Shown here piece by piece: positions 21,416 to 31,489 of a DNA stretch of 35,349 nucleotides. The translations under genes were made by a program, and so were the position numbers. Position 1 is the first letter of the stretch; each line of letters begins with the position of its first letter. Below the pieces are notes generated by a model, which saw nothing but the letters and a program-made list of their open reading frames with translations, made no database searches and was not told the origin of the DNA. Source of the DNA: Paraglomus occultum (taxonomy: Eukaryota > Glomeromycota > Glomeromycetes > Paraglomerales > Paraglomeraceae); contig CAJVPJ010000203.1 in NCBI GenBank assembly GCA_910592205.1, forward strand, positions 1-35,349, in the 5' to 3' direction.

Positions 21416-22620
21416 AGCAACAATGTAGCAATAGTATGGCTCTTGGCTTCGATTTCAGTCTGTAATTTCTCCAACTGCAGACGAAGCGTAGTCGTTTCCC
21501 CATTCTCTGATTTGTCGTCGTCTGGAGTTTTAGACCTTCAAGTCGGGCAGTAGCGGCGGCAATATATTCCTCGCGTTCGTCAGCATGAGCGTTTTCCAAC
21601 TTTTGTACAAGATCCATCTTGGATTGTAATTCGGCTACTCGCTCATCGTCATTCTTTCCATTCAATGTCGCGTCTTTTTCTTCGATGGTAGAGATTATAT
21701 CTCGTTCTCTAGCTTGGCTATTACGTCATGTTTGTGGTCCTTCTCCCTTTCTGACATCACTTCCATGGTCTTTCTCTGTTCTTCCTTGAGCTGTTCGACT
21801 TCTTTGCGAAGTTTCTGAACAATTTCCAATTGATCAACTTCTGGCGGTCGTGGAATTTCTCCTATCACATTGATGCTCGGCATTCACGACAAACATAACT
21901 TGCATCTGCGCCAAAGCATCACGATGTTTAATTACTTCACGGAGTTCTTTGACAATTTCTATCGCTTCACGATGGCTCATCTCCAATCTTGCAAACTCTT
22001 GTCATAGGGCCTCCAACCCTTGCACCTTATCGTCATGAAGGGATTCCAGTTGCTTGAGTTCGATTTGGAGTTTCTGAACTATGACTTCAGCGGTCGCATC
22101 ACGGTTGATGTCTTTTCTGGGGTTCTTTGGTTTTTGTTCGTTACTAATATAAGAGATGCTCGAGTCGATTGTCTTGGTTGTATCTATTTCGGACTCTGTA
22201 AATGAAGTCTTGAAGAAGTTTGTAAGGGAAGTTGGGGAGATTTTTTCATTGCTTGAATCATTGTAAGCTAATTCTGTTTCCGTTCACTAGTAGTTGATGA
22301 ACTGAATTGACGCTCGGGAATTCGCTTGTTGAACCTGAGACTGCAAATCATGTGAGACATCACTCGGAATGGGTTTCGCATTTCATTTGTTTTGATCATC
22401 CAATTTCTTAAGCAAGTAAAGGTCCCAATCTTGTATGCTTCCCCAGGTGCCAGGATCTCGGTCCCAGTAATCTAAACAGCAAAAGGTTTGTTCTCTCATT
22501 GTTCTGTTAAAAATAGAAAGTAAAGTAACAGACTTACTTGGGTGTTTTAGCTTTGAACATTCTTCTTCCGACATATATGACATATCAAAATATTCACAAC
22601 GTCAGTCGCGTCTCTTAATA
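21414..22620 (-). pseudogene. Frameshifted coiled-coil protein relic (kinesin-tail-like)
   Basis: Reading the minus strand downward from 22620, pieces follow each other in shifting frames: SYMSEEECSKLKHP; DRDPGTWGSIQDWDLYLLKK; then, after stops, SLTNFFKTSFTESEIDTTK; IVQKLQIELKQLES; stop; QEFARLEMSHREAIEIVKEL; then after a shift EIVQKLRKEVEQLKEEQRKT; MEVMSEREKDHKHDVIAKLE; shift; ERVAELQSKMDLVQKLENAH; and after another shift ETTTLRLQLEKLQTEIEAK. The heptad-rich text and the order of blocks suggest the stalk of a kinesin or similar motor, but no motor domain is present, so that naming is weak. There are at least three frameshifts and four stops. Confidence 0.6.
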
Positions 22621-23724
22621 ACATGACTGCATGCACGACATCTTCATCCAGTCATCGGCTTTGAAATCTTGTGTCGCATGTGGGATTTTTGAGTTTTGCG
22701 TTCTTTATTGCCTGCACATACGATTGAACGCTAAAGGTGCACACTGCGACAAAAAGATAATAAGCATATTACATAATAAATAAGACCTATATATTCTATA
22801 TTAAAAAGTTACATAACTATATTACAAGCTTAAAGACATAATTTACATATATAAGCTAGCTATTCAGTCTAGCCCGGGGGGGGGGGTGGGGTGAGATGGG
22901 AGGCTATGGATCCATCTGATGGCCATCCCACTCGCAGCATGTGGGATTTTGGTGTCGCGCAAATATATTACGTGTAATTGAGAACTGAGCTGCATTTACA
23001 TTTCCAACAGATACTTGTTGATCAATTGTATGAAGTGGCGATTATTAAGAAAGAACAAAAACAGAACATGGTGTTGACATATTAATAAGTAATAGTGACA
23101 TAATGAATTTTACTTGAACTTGCTATTGGTTAAGTTAAAAAGTGAGAACTTCATCTTACTAATTAGTATCATTCTTGATCATTAGGCTATAGAATTACAA
23201 TCCATTAGTATTAGCATGGCGAATTATAGTTCTTTTTTGTTTCCTGAGCCATAATAATAATTCCGTTTTAATTGAGGTAGATCTAAATAAAACCAGTATT
23301 TCACGTAACACGGTCATGACTGCTAATACATAATGAAGCTATTTACGAATTGCAATAAAAATTAGTTGGAGAAGGCAGTAATAACTACAAAATAATTCTG
23401 GGAATAGATTTTAATTATATAATTCAAGGAGCGTATTCCAACCTAAACGATCATATAGAGGGCCCTCTTCCATTGTACTCAGTCAATTAAAATGAACAGC
23501 TGACGTTGTAGTTGCAACCGTTTGGACAGTATCGACCGATTAACTCATTTGGTACAAAAGTTTATTATTATTAGTATTATTTCGGGCCTAATAATCAAAA
23601 TTAAACCGAATATCACAAAGTGGCTAAATACAAGAGTGCTACATATGTGCAGAGAGAAAGAAGTGAATGCGGGTGTGGGAGTAAAGATTTATATCGATAT
23701 TTTAGTAACCATTAATAGCAATGA
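22621..23724. other. Spacer with an 11-G tract
   Basis: An uninterrupted run of 11 G lies at 22876-22886 and continues into a G-rich stretch to about 22910. Otherwise AT-rich with no gene. The frame 23522-23788 overlaps the last exon of the F-box gene antisense and is not credible. TTTATT at 23561-23566 is a suitable minus-strand AATAAA for the F-box gene. Confidence 0.55.
23561..23566 (-). terminator. Poly(A) signal of the F-box/WD40 gene
   Basis: AATAAA on the minus strand, about 160 bases past the stop at 23725. It is the first such signal downstream. Confidence 0.45.
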
Positions 23725-25503
23725 TTACACAAAATATTTCGTATCCAAGTCACCGGCAAAATCATTGATCACTATCCGAGTGTCCTGAGAAGAGCTGCGA
23801 AAATAGAAGAAAAAGACAAAAGATCCGTTTTTCAGTACATTCCACGATTATTGTTCGTATAATTAACCCCACATTTTGGCCAGTATAATATACTCTCGCC
23901 ATTCCTTCGCCTAATAGCTTACCTTACAATTTTTGTGGCGCTAAACTGTACATCAAAAACCCAACTAGTATGTCCGTTCTTGAAATCCAGCAGCTGTTTT
24001 CCAGTCTTCAAATCCCACACTTTTACGCTCTGATCATAGCTACCACTAACTATTTTATCCTCATCGAAGTGTAATGTCCTTACTAGTCCACTATGTCCCT
24101 CCAGTGTTCGCACACACTGTCCAGTGTTCACATCCCACACTCTGATAGACCTATCATTACTCCCACTCACTATCCATTTCCCATCAAACTGAACACACGC
24201 TAATCCACCAGTGTGTCCAGTGAAGTCTCGTATACACCTGCCTGTCTCTACATCCCAAAGTTTAATAAAAGCATCGCCACTAGCGGAGATTATCTTATCG
24301 TCCTTTAACTGTACTGCATTAACTGGACCACGATGTCCAATCAAAGTACGAATAAGGTCGCCAGTGTGGACATCCCAGACCTTAATGCGATGATCTTTTG
24401 AACAGGAGACGATATATTTGGTATCAAAACATATATCTAATACTCCCATGCTATGGCCTCTCAGTCGACGTATTATAGAATAATCTATCATACTCCATAC
24501 TATAATTGTAGTATCGCTAGACCCAGTGACCATAATCTCATCGTTGTACTGAAGGCACAACACACTTGCGCAATGTCCGGTCAATGTCTTGATGCACTGC
24601 CCGCTTTTGATATTCCAAAACTTGATAGTTTTATCTCTCGATCCAGTCACAATTTTCTCCTCATCAAACTGAATACAGTATACACTGTCAGAATGACCTC
24701 GGAGATATGTACTGGTACAATCGCCATCTTTCCATCTGTTATCAAGTTTGCGTCGATTCATGTACAATTTTTTCCAATTTATCGATCTGGACAGGAGAAT
24801 GTTGCGAGGAATAGACACTTTCCATGTCTTACGTTGAGAGAACATGTATCGCCAGATTTCGTTATCATTTGCGATAACATACCAGTTCTTAGAGACCAAA
24901 GAAGCAGTGCATAGTGCTCGGAAATCCGAGAACATGAGTATATATGAGGCGACTTCATATGGGAGATTTGAGAGAAAGTCTGTTTGTTAGGCAAAAACGT
25001 GTAAGTTATTTGAAAGTGAGATCGTTTGATATATTATAATACATATAGCCGAATAGGCAAAGAGTGAGTATACAGCATACGTAATTATATTCGAACTAAA
25101 TAATGAACAACAATTTCATTTGTAAACATAATCACATGTTAATTATGGGCGTCAAAATTAGAAAAGTGTACTAGTCGAATCATATGTGCCATTATCCCAA
25201 AGCACTACAAGCGCTAAATTCGTTCGGGACTATCTGGCTTAATCTTTCGTTCCCCCCCTTTTTTATCACACCTTCACCCCACCTACCAATTCTCGGCACA
25301 ATTTCTTCTTCACAGAAAACGCCTTCATCAACAACCATATCATCACACCATAAATTATCAACTATCTTCTCTGTAGTAGGAGAAGAAGCTGACACTTTCC
25401 TGCGAGTAACACTTCTTGACTTCATGTCGTCGTTAATGACTTTAGTAAAGATCTTCAGAAATTTCTGCTTTCCAGTTTGAAGCGCTAGCTTGGGTGATTT
25501 CAT
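23725..25503 (-). CDS. F-box/WD40 SCF ubiquitin ligase substrate adaptor
   Basis: Exons 25503-25209, 24979-23923 and 23794-23725 (1422 nt, 473 aa), in phase. Residues 1-98 are a basic, polar N-terminus. An F-box follows at about 99-145 (FLSNLPYEVASYILMFSDFR, then VSKNWYVIANDNEIWRYMF), which would bind Skp1. A linker ends KKLYMNRRKLDNRWKDG, then seven WD40 repeats from about 191 to 470, each with GH..V, an SGS/TGS/SAS turn and a W-D or W-like end; the seventh is completed by the small last exon (SSSQDTRIVINDF). This is the architecture of Cdc4, Met30 and beta-TrCP type adaptors, which hold phosphorylated substrates for ubiquitination; the target cannot be read. The splice after exon 1 uses a weak donor (GTAGTG) and is chosen because it joins the N-terminus to the F-box in frame. 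Confidence 0.9.
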
Positions 25504-27220
25504 TTTATGTTAACACAGTTTGGAGGGGTGGGGTGGGGTGGGATGAGAAAAGTTGGGAGAGGGGTTTGTGATTTGTAGGGTAGGATGAGAACAGAGAGAA
25601 GTTAAATAGAGTGGAACAGTACGAACGTGAGTTGTGAGTATAATAGTAAAACGGTTACAGTGGCTAGGATATGAATAGAAAAGCGAATAAGGATATGGGG
25701 TGATGGTGTGAACAGAAAGAAAGCTCGCTCGCTTGCGAGTACGACTTGGTCTGACTTGAGGATACTAACAGAGAAGAGGACGGTGTAGAAAGTTTTCTAT
25801 GATAAACGAAATAAAACGAAATATAATGATAACACCCCAACGGGTTTTCTATTCGAAGGAGAGAACCAAAACGAATGTTGTATGTCCTTGGACTCTAACT
25901 AAACCACTAACTTGTAAAGCGATATATAAAGGAGTGTTTAAATGTCTTTTTTTTATTTTTACTTTATATCACCAACAAGATGTTACTATCTCCAACCCGT
26001 CCTCTGAACGTAAAAACCAGGTTGGTTTCTTGGGATGTTTTTTCTTTCTTTCTGCTAGAAGGGTTTTTTAGAGTTTTTATGTTTACACTGATATTAATAT
26101 GGGTTTGTGCAAACAATGATCGCCGACTCGGGCAAGTAATGGCCGCAGGAATATCTCAAACAGGAATAATTGGACGGAATTCTTTTTTCGTATATTTAAT
26201 ATAACTGATGTGATTGGTTGGATCCTATAAATAGGTTTCAATAAATTCGGGGAAAGTGTCATGGATTGGAAGTTTTGATGAAGATGGGGGATATTTTATT
26301 ATATCGTAAGATGCATATTTATTATATCATAAAGTTAAAAATCCCGATCACATGAATGGAAGTTACGCACTAAAACACAATTTAATATGAAAGAGAGCCG
26401 TTAAAGGGAACAGAAACCCCCCTATTTATAATTTAATGTTAAAAGCCTGCTGTGTCTAGTTACACGAACCCTGAAAACTGATATCAACTCATGCTTGGCC
26501 AGACGAAACGTCATCAAATATTAATACTAATCTACTCATCCGTATTCGAATTCCCGATTTCATTAATAACAAATGAACTTTGTCTTTCTCTGGGGATATA
26601 TTGTTATTGTTGTAGATGATTATGTAAGATCGAACAATCGGAGTGGATGCGAGGAATAGTGGATAGCGGTACAATTGTATTACAGTTTCATCCATATGGG
26701 GGGCGTGATTGCAATAAAGGCAAATATCACGCCACACAATATTTCAGGTAGACAAAGCCACCGGACGCCACAGTTCTCTATTTTTCAACTTAAACAAATC
26801 AAATTATAAATATTTCCACCGATGTCGAAACAATTTGTTCTACAAAAAAAAGCTTAAATCGGAAGTTATTAAAAATTTATTGGGCCACTCAAATCCGCGA
26901 GAAGCTGTCTCTACAACAAAGAACTTTTACCGAAGAAAAAGCTTTTCATGGGAGTGACAGTCAAACCCAAAGGAATGCGTTGATGAAGAATAGTGAAAGA
27001 AATATATAGCATTAATAATATTGTATAGAATAGATTCTACTAGAGCGACCAAAGCTATAGGCTTCGGTTTTCTAACGCAATCGCGCGAATATGCAAAGGT
27101 GCTATACTTGTTTAATAAAGAAGGCATCGACAAATTAAATATATCAATTATTATCATCATAAATTGGCTTCTGCCTATTTACTTGTTTTCACAATTCATA
27201 CTTAAAGTCAGTCTTGAATG
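25504..27220. other. Spacer upstream of the F-box gene
   Basis: 25520-25600 is G-rich on the plus strand, hence pyrimidine-rich on the coding strand, and probably belongs to the F-box promoter or 5' leader. Frames at 25980-26204 and 26489-26737 are unremarkable. At 26845-26925 a plus-strand frame reads LLGHSNPREAVSTTKNFYRR, loosely like the end of a tyrosine recombinase, but too short to claim. Confidence 0.45.
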
Positions 27221-27610
27221 GGGCAAGTGAACATTTGTTATGTGACATAAATGAGAGATTGATATAGCTAATACTAAATCGACAAATGACATATTTACAA
27301 CATAGTTTTAAATTAATATTACCTTGAATCAAGGCCATCTCTCATTTTCCTTAACTTCAATGTGTTGAGTTCGCTAACTTTTAAAAATTTAACCTCTTGC
27401 CTTTTGCTTATTATAATTGTGCCAATCTTTTAATGTCTAAGACTTCCAAATAACAACTAATTTCTTCCTTGGCACTGTTTAATTACTGTTTTTTAAATCC
27501 TTGTTTTGAATGCTCTAATCTACCAATCTCACTGAAAGAGTTGTGTTCAGTCACCGCCCTTATTTCGGTAATTGCTTTTGCGACTGAATCTAAAATTGAA
27601 GTAACCTAAT
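27221..27610 (-). repeat. Dispersed coiled-coil repeat, copy B, left part
   Basis: Matches copy A in two blocks: GTGAACATTT..TTATGTGACATAAA at 27226-27258, and 27358-27520 opposite 18893-19075. The minus-strand frame reads AKEEISCYLEVLDIKRL, then RQEVKFLKVSELNTLKLRKM, parallel to AKDEISSHLEALDISKD and EVEFLKKQ in copy A, so both descend from one coding sequence. Its continuation is found 1.5 kb away at 29100-29300. Confidence 0.6.
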
Positions 27611-27945
27611 TTTAATTATTATTGTGCACGCTTCTTTACCTCTATACGATGTACCTCTCGTACTCGTATTCAAAAAAGGTACGTATGGTATAATAGTAAC
27701 AACAATTACTATACCACATATCGAAGGGGAACTAATTTAAACAGGGCAAACTTTGATTTGGTTTATTGACTAGTCGGGTAAACGTCACTTGCCTATTTTT
27801 AAAATTAATTAAACAATAATCGTTTATAATATTAATTATTCCGCTATTCACGTAATTAATCAACGGATATTTTACAGCTAATAAGCCGTTTATGCCAAAA
27901 CCTTACAGCTTTTATGTGAGCCGTATATCTGGTCAATTAATTTTA

Positions 27946-28529
27946 CAGTCATACCTCTTTTAAATCCCCACCCTTTAATATTCCAACCTCAGATATATCC
28001 CACCTGCGAAGCGGGACGGATTTTCTCTATTGTATTTCTATATAAATTTACCTCATTAGTGTCCCCTTCAGATATATCCCTATTCCCGATATTTTTGCAG
28101 TCCCAAATTCCCATATCGTATAATTATCATACCTCGGTTATATTCCCCTATTTACTATTACTGTTGCACAAATCTATCTCTAATTTACTATTATTATTAT
28201 TATGAGAGTATACTATTACCACTATTACACAAAACTGTCATGCTATTTCTATTTTTACGTCCTGTACAACTTTTCCTCGTTGTTAAAATAATTAGCAAAA
28301 ATATCAAACCGTGCTGAAAACGATCAAGTTATCTTTAACCAGACGACATTTAAGCAAGAGCATAGTCTTTCAAATATATATAAAAGGCTAAACGCACGCC
28401 AAACTTCATTAAACGAATTTATTAACCAATAAAATTGCATATTAAATGAATACCTCATTTATATCCCACCTCTTTTATATCCCCCAAAACTCCTCGTCCC
28501 AAAGTGGGGATATAAAAGAGGTATGACTG
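27946..28529. mobile_element. Pogo/Tigger-type MITE with TA target duplication
   Basis: Terminal inverted repeats of 25 bases: 27946-27970 begins CAGTCATACCTCTTTT and 28505-28529 is its reverse complement with one mismatch (position 18). TA flanks both ends (27944-27945 and 28530-28531), the target duplication expected of Tc1/mariner-pogo elements; CAGTCATAC-like ends are typical of the pogo/Tigger group. At about 584 bases without a transposase frame it is non-autonomous. Copies of the end motif (ACCTC..TATATCCC) recur inside near 27986, 28050, 28068, 28131, 28451 and 28468. Confidence 0.88.
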
Positions 28530-28691
28530 TAACTATGAAAGAATAAAAGAAAGAAGTAATTTAATTTCAAAGTCGTTTATTTTTAATAATTATTGAATAA
28601 AGATCAATATTTCAACAATAAACATATCAAGCATGTCAAACATTTCAAACATGCTAATTTAATGATGGGATTCGAGCTTTCAATATATACC

Positions 28692-28805
28692 GTGACGGGA
28701 AATTTGTCACGAAAATTAATGGAATAATTGTATGATTTTTCTAAGAACGAATAATACTTTAAACCAATTTAACGTCCACGTTGTGACTGAAAAATTGTCA
28801 CGAAA
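28692..28805. repeat. Two copies of a GTGAC..GTCACGAAA palindromic motif
   Basis: 28692-28713 (GTGACGGGAAATTTGTCACG) and 28783-28804 (GTGACTGAAAAATTGTCACG) are imperfect palindromes starting 91 bases apart, each followed by AAA and soon by AATTA. A weaker third version (GATGGAAATGCGTCATG) lies near 28822. They sit in the material separating the two halves of repeat copy B, and may be parts of another element's end. Function unknown. Confidence 0.45.
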
Positions 28806-29099
28806 CGATAATTATATGTCTGATGGAAATGCGTCATGCCGTATTAGTATTAGTATACTAGGGAAGACAGTTTTAACTAACATTATTAAATATTTTCTTA
28901 ATTATAATTCCGTATTTAAGACCTTTCTTAGGTTCGAAATCGACATCGAATCCAACGCTTTTATTTTTAAATATTTAAATTACAAAGCAATTTACCTTGT
29001 TCTCATAGCTTGACCGCAATTATTACAGTGTGGCAAGGTGCATGATTAAGATCTTCTTTACCTTCAACACAAGTATAGGCAATATTATTATAGTAATAT

Positions 29100-29300
29100 T
29101 GTAGACTAGCATTTCAGGCAATTGAGTTTTTATTACAAAGAAATTGCAGTGTCAACTGTCTCCTCTTCCAACTAACTGATATAATATTGTAATTTTATAT
29201 TACTTGCTCTTCTGTAAAATATAGACGTTAAACTATTTTTTTAGTTTGGTTTACTTTGCTTGGCAGACTGCAACAAAATCAGACAAAGTGAGAACCTGAA
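29100..29300 (-). repeat. Dispersed coiled-coil repeat, copy B, right part
   Basis: 29141-29255 aligns with 19185-19290 of copy A around the shared GTGTCAACTGTCTC. In copy A this block directly follows the part matched by 27221-27610, so the two pieces are most simply one copy opened by an insertion of about 1.5 kb that includes the MITE at 27946-28529. Multiple indels and stops. Confidence 0.55.
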
Positions 29301-29416
29301 TGCAAGCAAGCCGGAAGAAACTGGTTTTGCTGATTGGTTAAAGAAAAGTACAATGTTACTGCCGAAGAGTTCTTGGCAGGACTTCAATTGAACCTTCCAA
29401 GATTGTCAAAAAAGTT

Positions 29417-29731
29417 TTAGTGAGGATTATGCGGAACGGTAATGATTATGAAATTAGCCCACTGGCTACCTTCCCCCTCTGGTTCTTGGTGTACGAAAGA
29501 TTGATTGTGGCTGAGCAATCCTGCTTGTTCTCCATCATTTCCTGAACCATCTCGATCAAGTTGTCCATTTACATGGAAAGGTACTTGACTTGTTGTTTCA
29601 ACGTCTATCTTTTGGGGAGATGAATGAAATGGGTGTAGAGAGCCATCACGTCCCACACTGTGATTATGAGCGCCAGTGGAGACTTTATCTACATGCTCTT
29701 CTGGTTGTGGGGTATCATTGTCTTGCCCTGA
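29417..29731 (-). CDS. Possible last exon of an unrecognised gene
   Basis: A 104-codon open frame from an acceptor (CTCATAG) at 29731 to a TAA at 29417 reads SGQDNDTPQPEEHVDKVSTG, later SPQKIDVETTSQVPFH, VNGQLDRDGSGNDGEQAGLL and VHQEPEGEGSQW. A good donor (GTAAGT) at 29855 leaves a 124-base intron and an upstream frame ending YGIYVLPK, which is in phase but AT-rich and lacks a clear ATG. The product is polar and disordered in character. It could be the surviving 3' end of a decayed gene. Confidence 0.3.
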   Translation of the reverse strand, partial: SGQDNDTPQPEEHVDKVSTGAHNHSVGRDGSLHPFHSSPQKIDVETTSQVPFHVNGQLDRDGSGNDGEQAGLLSHNQSFVHQEPEGEGSQWANFIIITVPHNPH

Positions 29732-29856
29732 CTATGAGAAATGGGTTCATTAAACATGTTCAAAAACTTTTTTTTTCTAAAAAGATCCAAAAACTTTTTG
29801 ACCATTTTTGTGGAACTTTACTTTAGGGCAGAATCTTGTTCCAGTAAAAACTTACC

Positions 29857-30395
29857 TTTGGCAAGACATAAATACCATAAAATAAAAAGGGGTCATATGT
29901 GAAACTTATAAACGAATTATATGTGATAATAATAATATCACATATTAATATTAATATGGTAATTACTCAGATCACAAAAAATCATCATGACAGAGATTTA
30001 CTATATCAAGAGTATGATTAATAATTTTTATATTATAATTAATGGATATCAAAATAAATAATAGCTGGATGATTTATTAAGAGGATAATAAAGAAAGCAA
30101 ATTGATTTATTAGGCATGTAATAAACCCCTATTACTATTGAGCAGGAGAAAGTTTATTACTCATTTTTAAACAATTTTTACTATATCGGGGTGGATTTTA
30201 TAAGTCATAAGGGTAACTTGTTGGTTTTTGGCCAAACATTGGCTCACCCCGGTTTTAGACGCTTTATTAATATTGGTTTTGTTCTATAAAAATTTTTTAC
30301 TATAGTACAATCTTTAGTATATCTATAGCGAGAGACACTTGTATAACAACATATTGCTATTTCAAAATTTTTCTGATTATATGTAAATACAAGAT
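29857..30395. other. AT-rich spacer, no gene seen
   Basis: Nothing beyond the weak upstream exon candidate mentioned for 29417-29731. Confidence 0.5.
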
Positions 30396-30512
30396 AAAAA
30401 GCTTTGACCTAGCACGATCGCATGGGAGGGAGAACTGGTGCACCAATGGAAGTTAGCTCCAAAGCTTTGCCCGAAGGCGATGACTACCTCGTCCTGCTAG
30501 GTCCGGCGCTAT
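30396..30512 (-). ncRNA. Candidate structured RNA, unidentified
   Basis: A GC-rich island in AT-rich sequence. The outer stem pairs 30406-30414 with 30495-30503 (GACCTAGCA/TGCTAGGTC, perfect), extended by CGA/TCG across a bulge and by ATCGC (30417-30421) with GCGAT (30477-30481). Read on the minus strand it contains a C(UUCG)G tetraloop hairpin (30469-30478), a palindromic TGGTGCACCA, and a T5 run (30400-30396) just after the closing stem, which would serve as an RNA polymerase III stop. No match to tRNA, 5S, U-snRNA, SRP or RNase P could be made. It might instead be a fragment of a repeat or SINE. Short antisense ORFs through it are not convincing. Confidence 0.35.
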
Positions 30513-31124
30513 TACTATTTTCCTCCTCTTCTACCTCTATTTAATTCCGTTCATTATCAACCGATGGCCTAATAAATCCTATGGTTTCATCCGGGATTAC
30601 GGGTTAAATGTTTGTGAAATTTCCGGATAGTTGCATCGCCAAGACGCTGGCCAAACTCCCTTAGTTTTCTGAAATTTTGGAAATACATTAATGATTCGGT
30701 TCATTTCACTGGTCGACGTTTTTTCTTTGAATAAGCAATCGAAATCTTGCCAGAGAGTTTGAATATTACCGTGTAATCTTGAGGTGTTCTATTGGACCCG
30801 GACCGCCGAGAGCCGGAATTACTGTCGCGATTATCAACACCCATTTTTGATGTCGCAAACTTCGTAGCCCATTAGGCTTATATTGCGGTCGAGATTGTTG
30901 ATATTTTGTAGCAATCCAGTAATGGCGCTTGAGTTTTGCCGTGATCTTTTGATAAGCAGACAATTCCGCAGTTATACGGTTTTCCACTCGTCGAGTATTT
31001 AGGTATAATATTAGCGATTGGACTAGCATAAACGCGGCACGAAAAAATCTGAACATTTTTTGCGTATTATGTTTTGGGTAATTTCACGGTTTGATTTTGC
31101 AGAACAAGGAATATAATTGTTGTA
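30513..31124. other. Spacer with open minus-strand frames
   Basis: Minus-strand frames at 30766-31056 and 31023-31283 are open, but the first has no recognisable domain and the second overlaps a better plus-strand candidate. No splice-consistent model was found. Confidence 0.4.
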
Positions 31125-31433
31125 ATGCAATTTGCGTGCGTTTTGCGCTGTATTATAAATTGTTCTAAGGAAGAACCTACGGATATCGTTTACGAAATCG
31201 ACAGTCATATTACAAAAAACGTCAACAACCTGAAAATATTCATGATGAAGGATTAAGAGAACACCAGCAAAGATGAAGCTCATACTCCATCAGTTGCCAT
31301 TTGTTCCAGCACTTGTACTTCAATATTAACTGATAGCAATGGTTATGTCCAAGAATCAATTGAACCATTGTTTGAATTTATCCAGGAGGACCTTATCTTG
31401 TCTATTGCAGAGGGAAGCCTTGCTGGAGTATGA
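31125..31433 (+). pseudogene. Possible decayed gene with one in-frame stop
   Basis: From an ATG at 31125 the frame reads MQFACVLRCIINCSKEEPTD and IVYEIDSHITKNVNNLK, meets TAA at 31254, and continues in the same frame for 59 codons (SKDEAHTPSVAICSS, NGYVQESIEPLFEFIQEDLI) to a TGA at 31431. A second frame past an acceptor-like TATTGCAG (31403-31410) reads REALLEYERDTVSVDIVQKQ up to a GTAAGT-type donor near 31480. This looks like exons of one gene damaged by a stop, or a gene whose introns I failed to place. Not recognised. Confidence 0.3.
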
Positions 31434-31489
31434 AAGGGACACGGTTTCGGTTGACATAGTTCAGAAACAACCTTTGAGGGTAAGTTAAC

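Noticed and set aside
22383-22583. Intron-like GTAAGT..AACAG inside the minus-strand frame
   Set aside because: Removing the 34 bases breaks the downstream frame (tried in phase), while leaving them in keeps it open; it is too short for a normal intron here.
22876-22886. Run of 11 G as a possible structural signal (G-quadruplex)
   Set aside because: A single homopolymer with no spaced G-tracts of regular length nearby; length is also unreliable in sequencing.
24453-24914. 153-codon plus-strand ORF opposite the F-box/WD40 gene
   Set aside because: Antisense of the WD40 repeats; its Cys/Ser-rich text is the complement of the repeat codons.
26845-26925. Tyrosine-recombinase-like ending (LLGHSNPREAVSTTKNFY)
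   Set aside because: Only a short GHS-type stretch; no upstream Arg-containing box, no active-site Tyr context, and stops soon after. Chance resemblance cannot be excluded.
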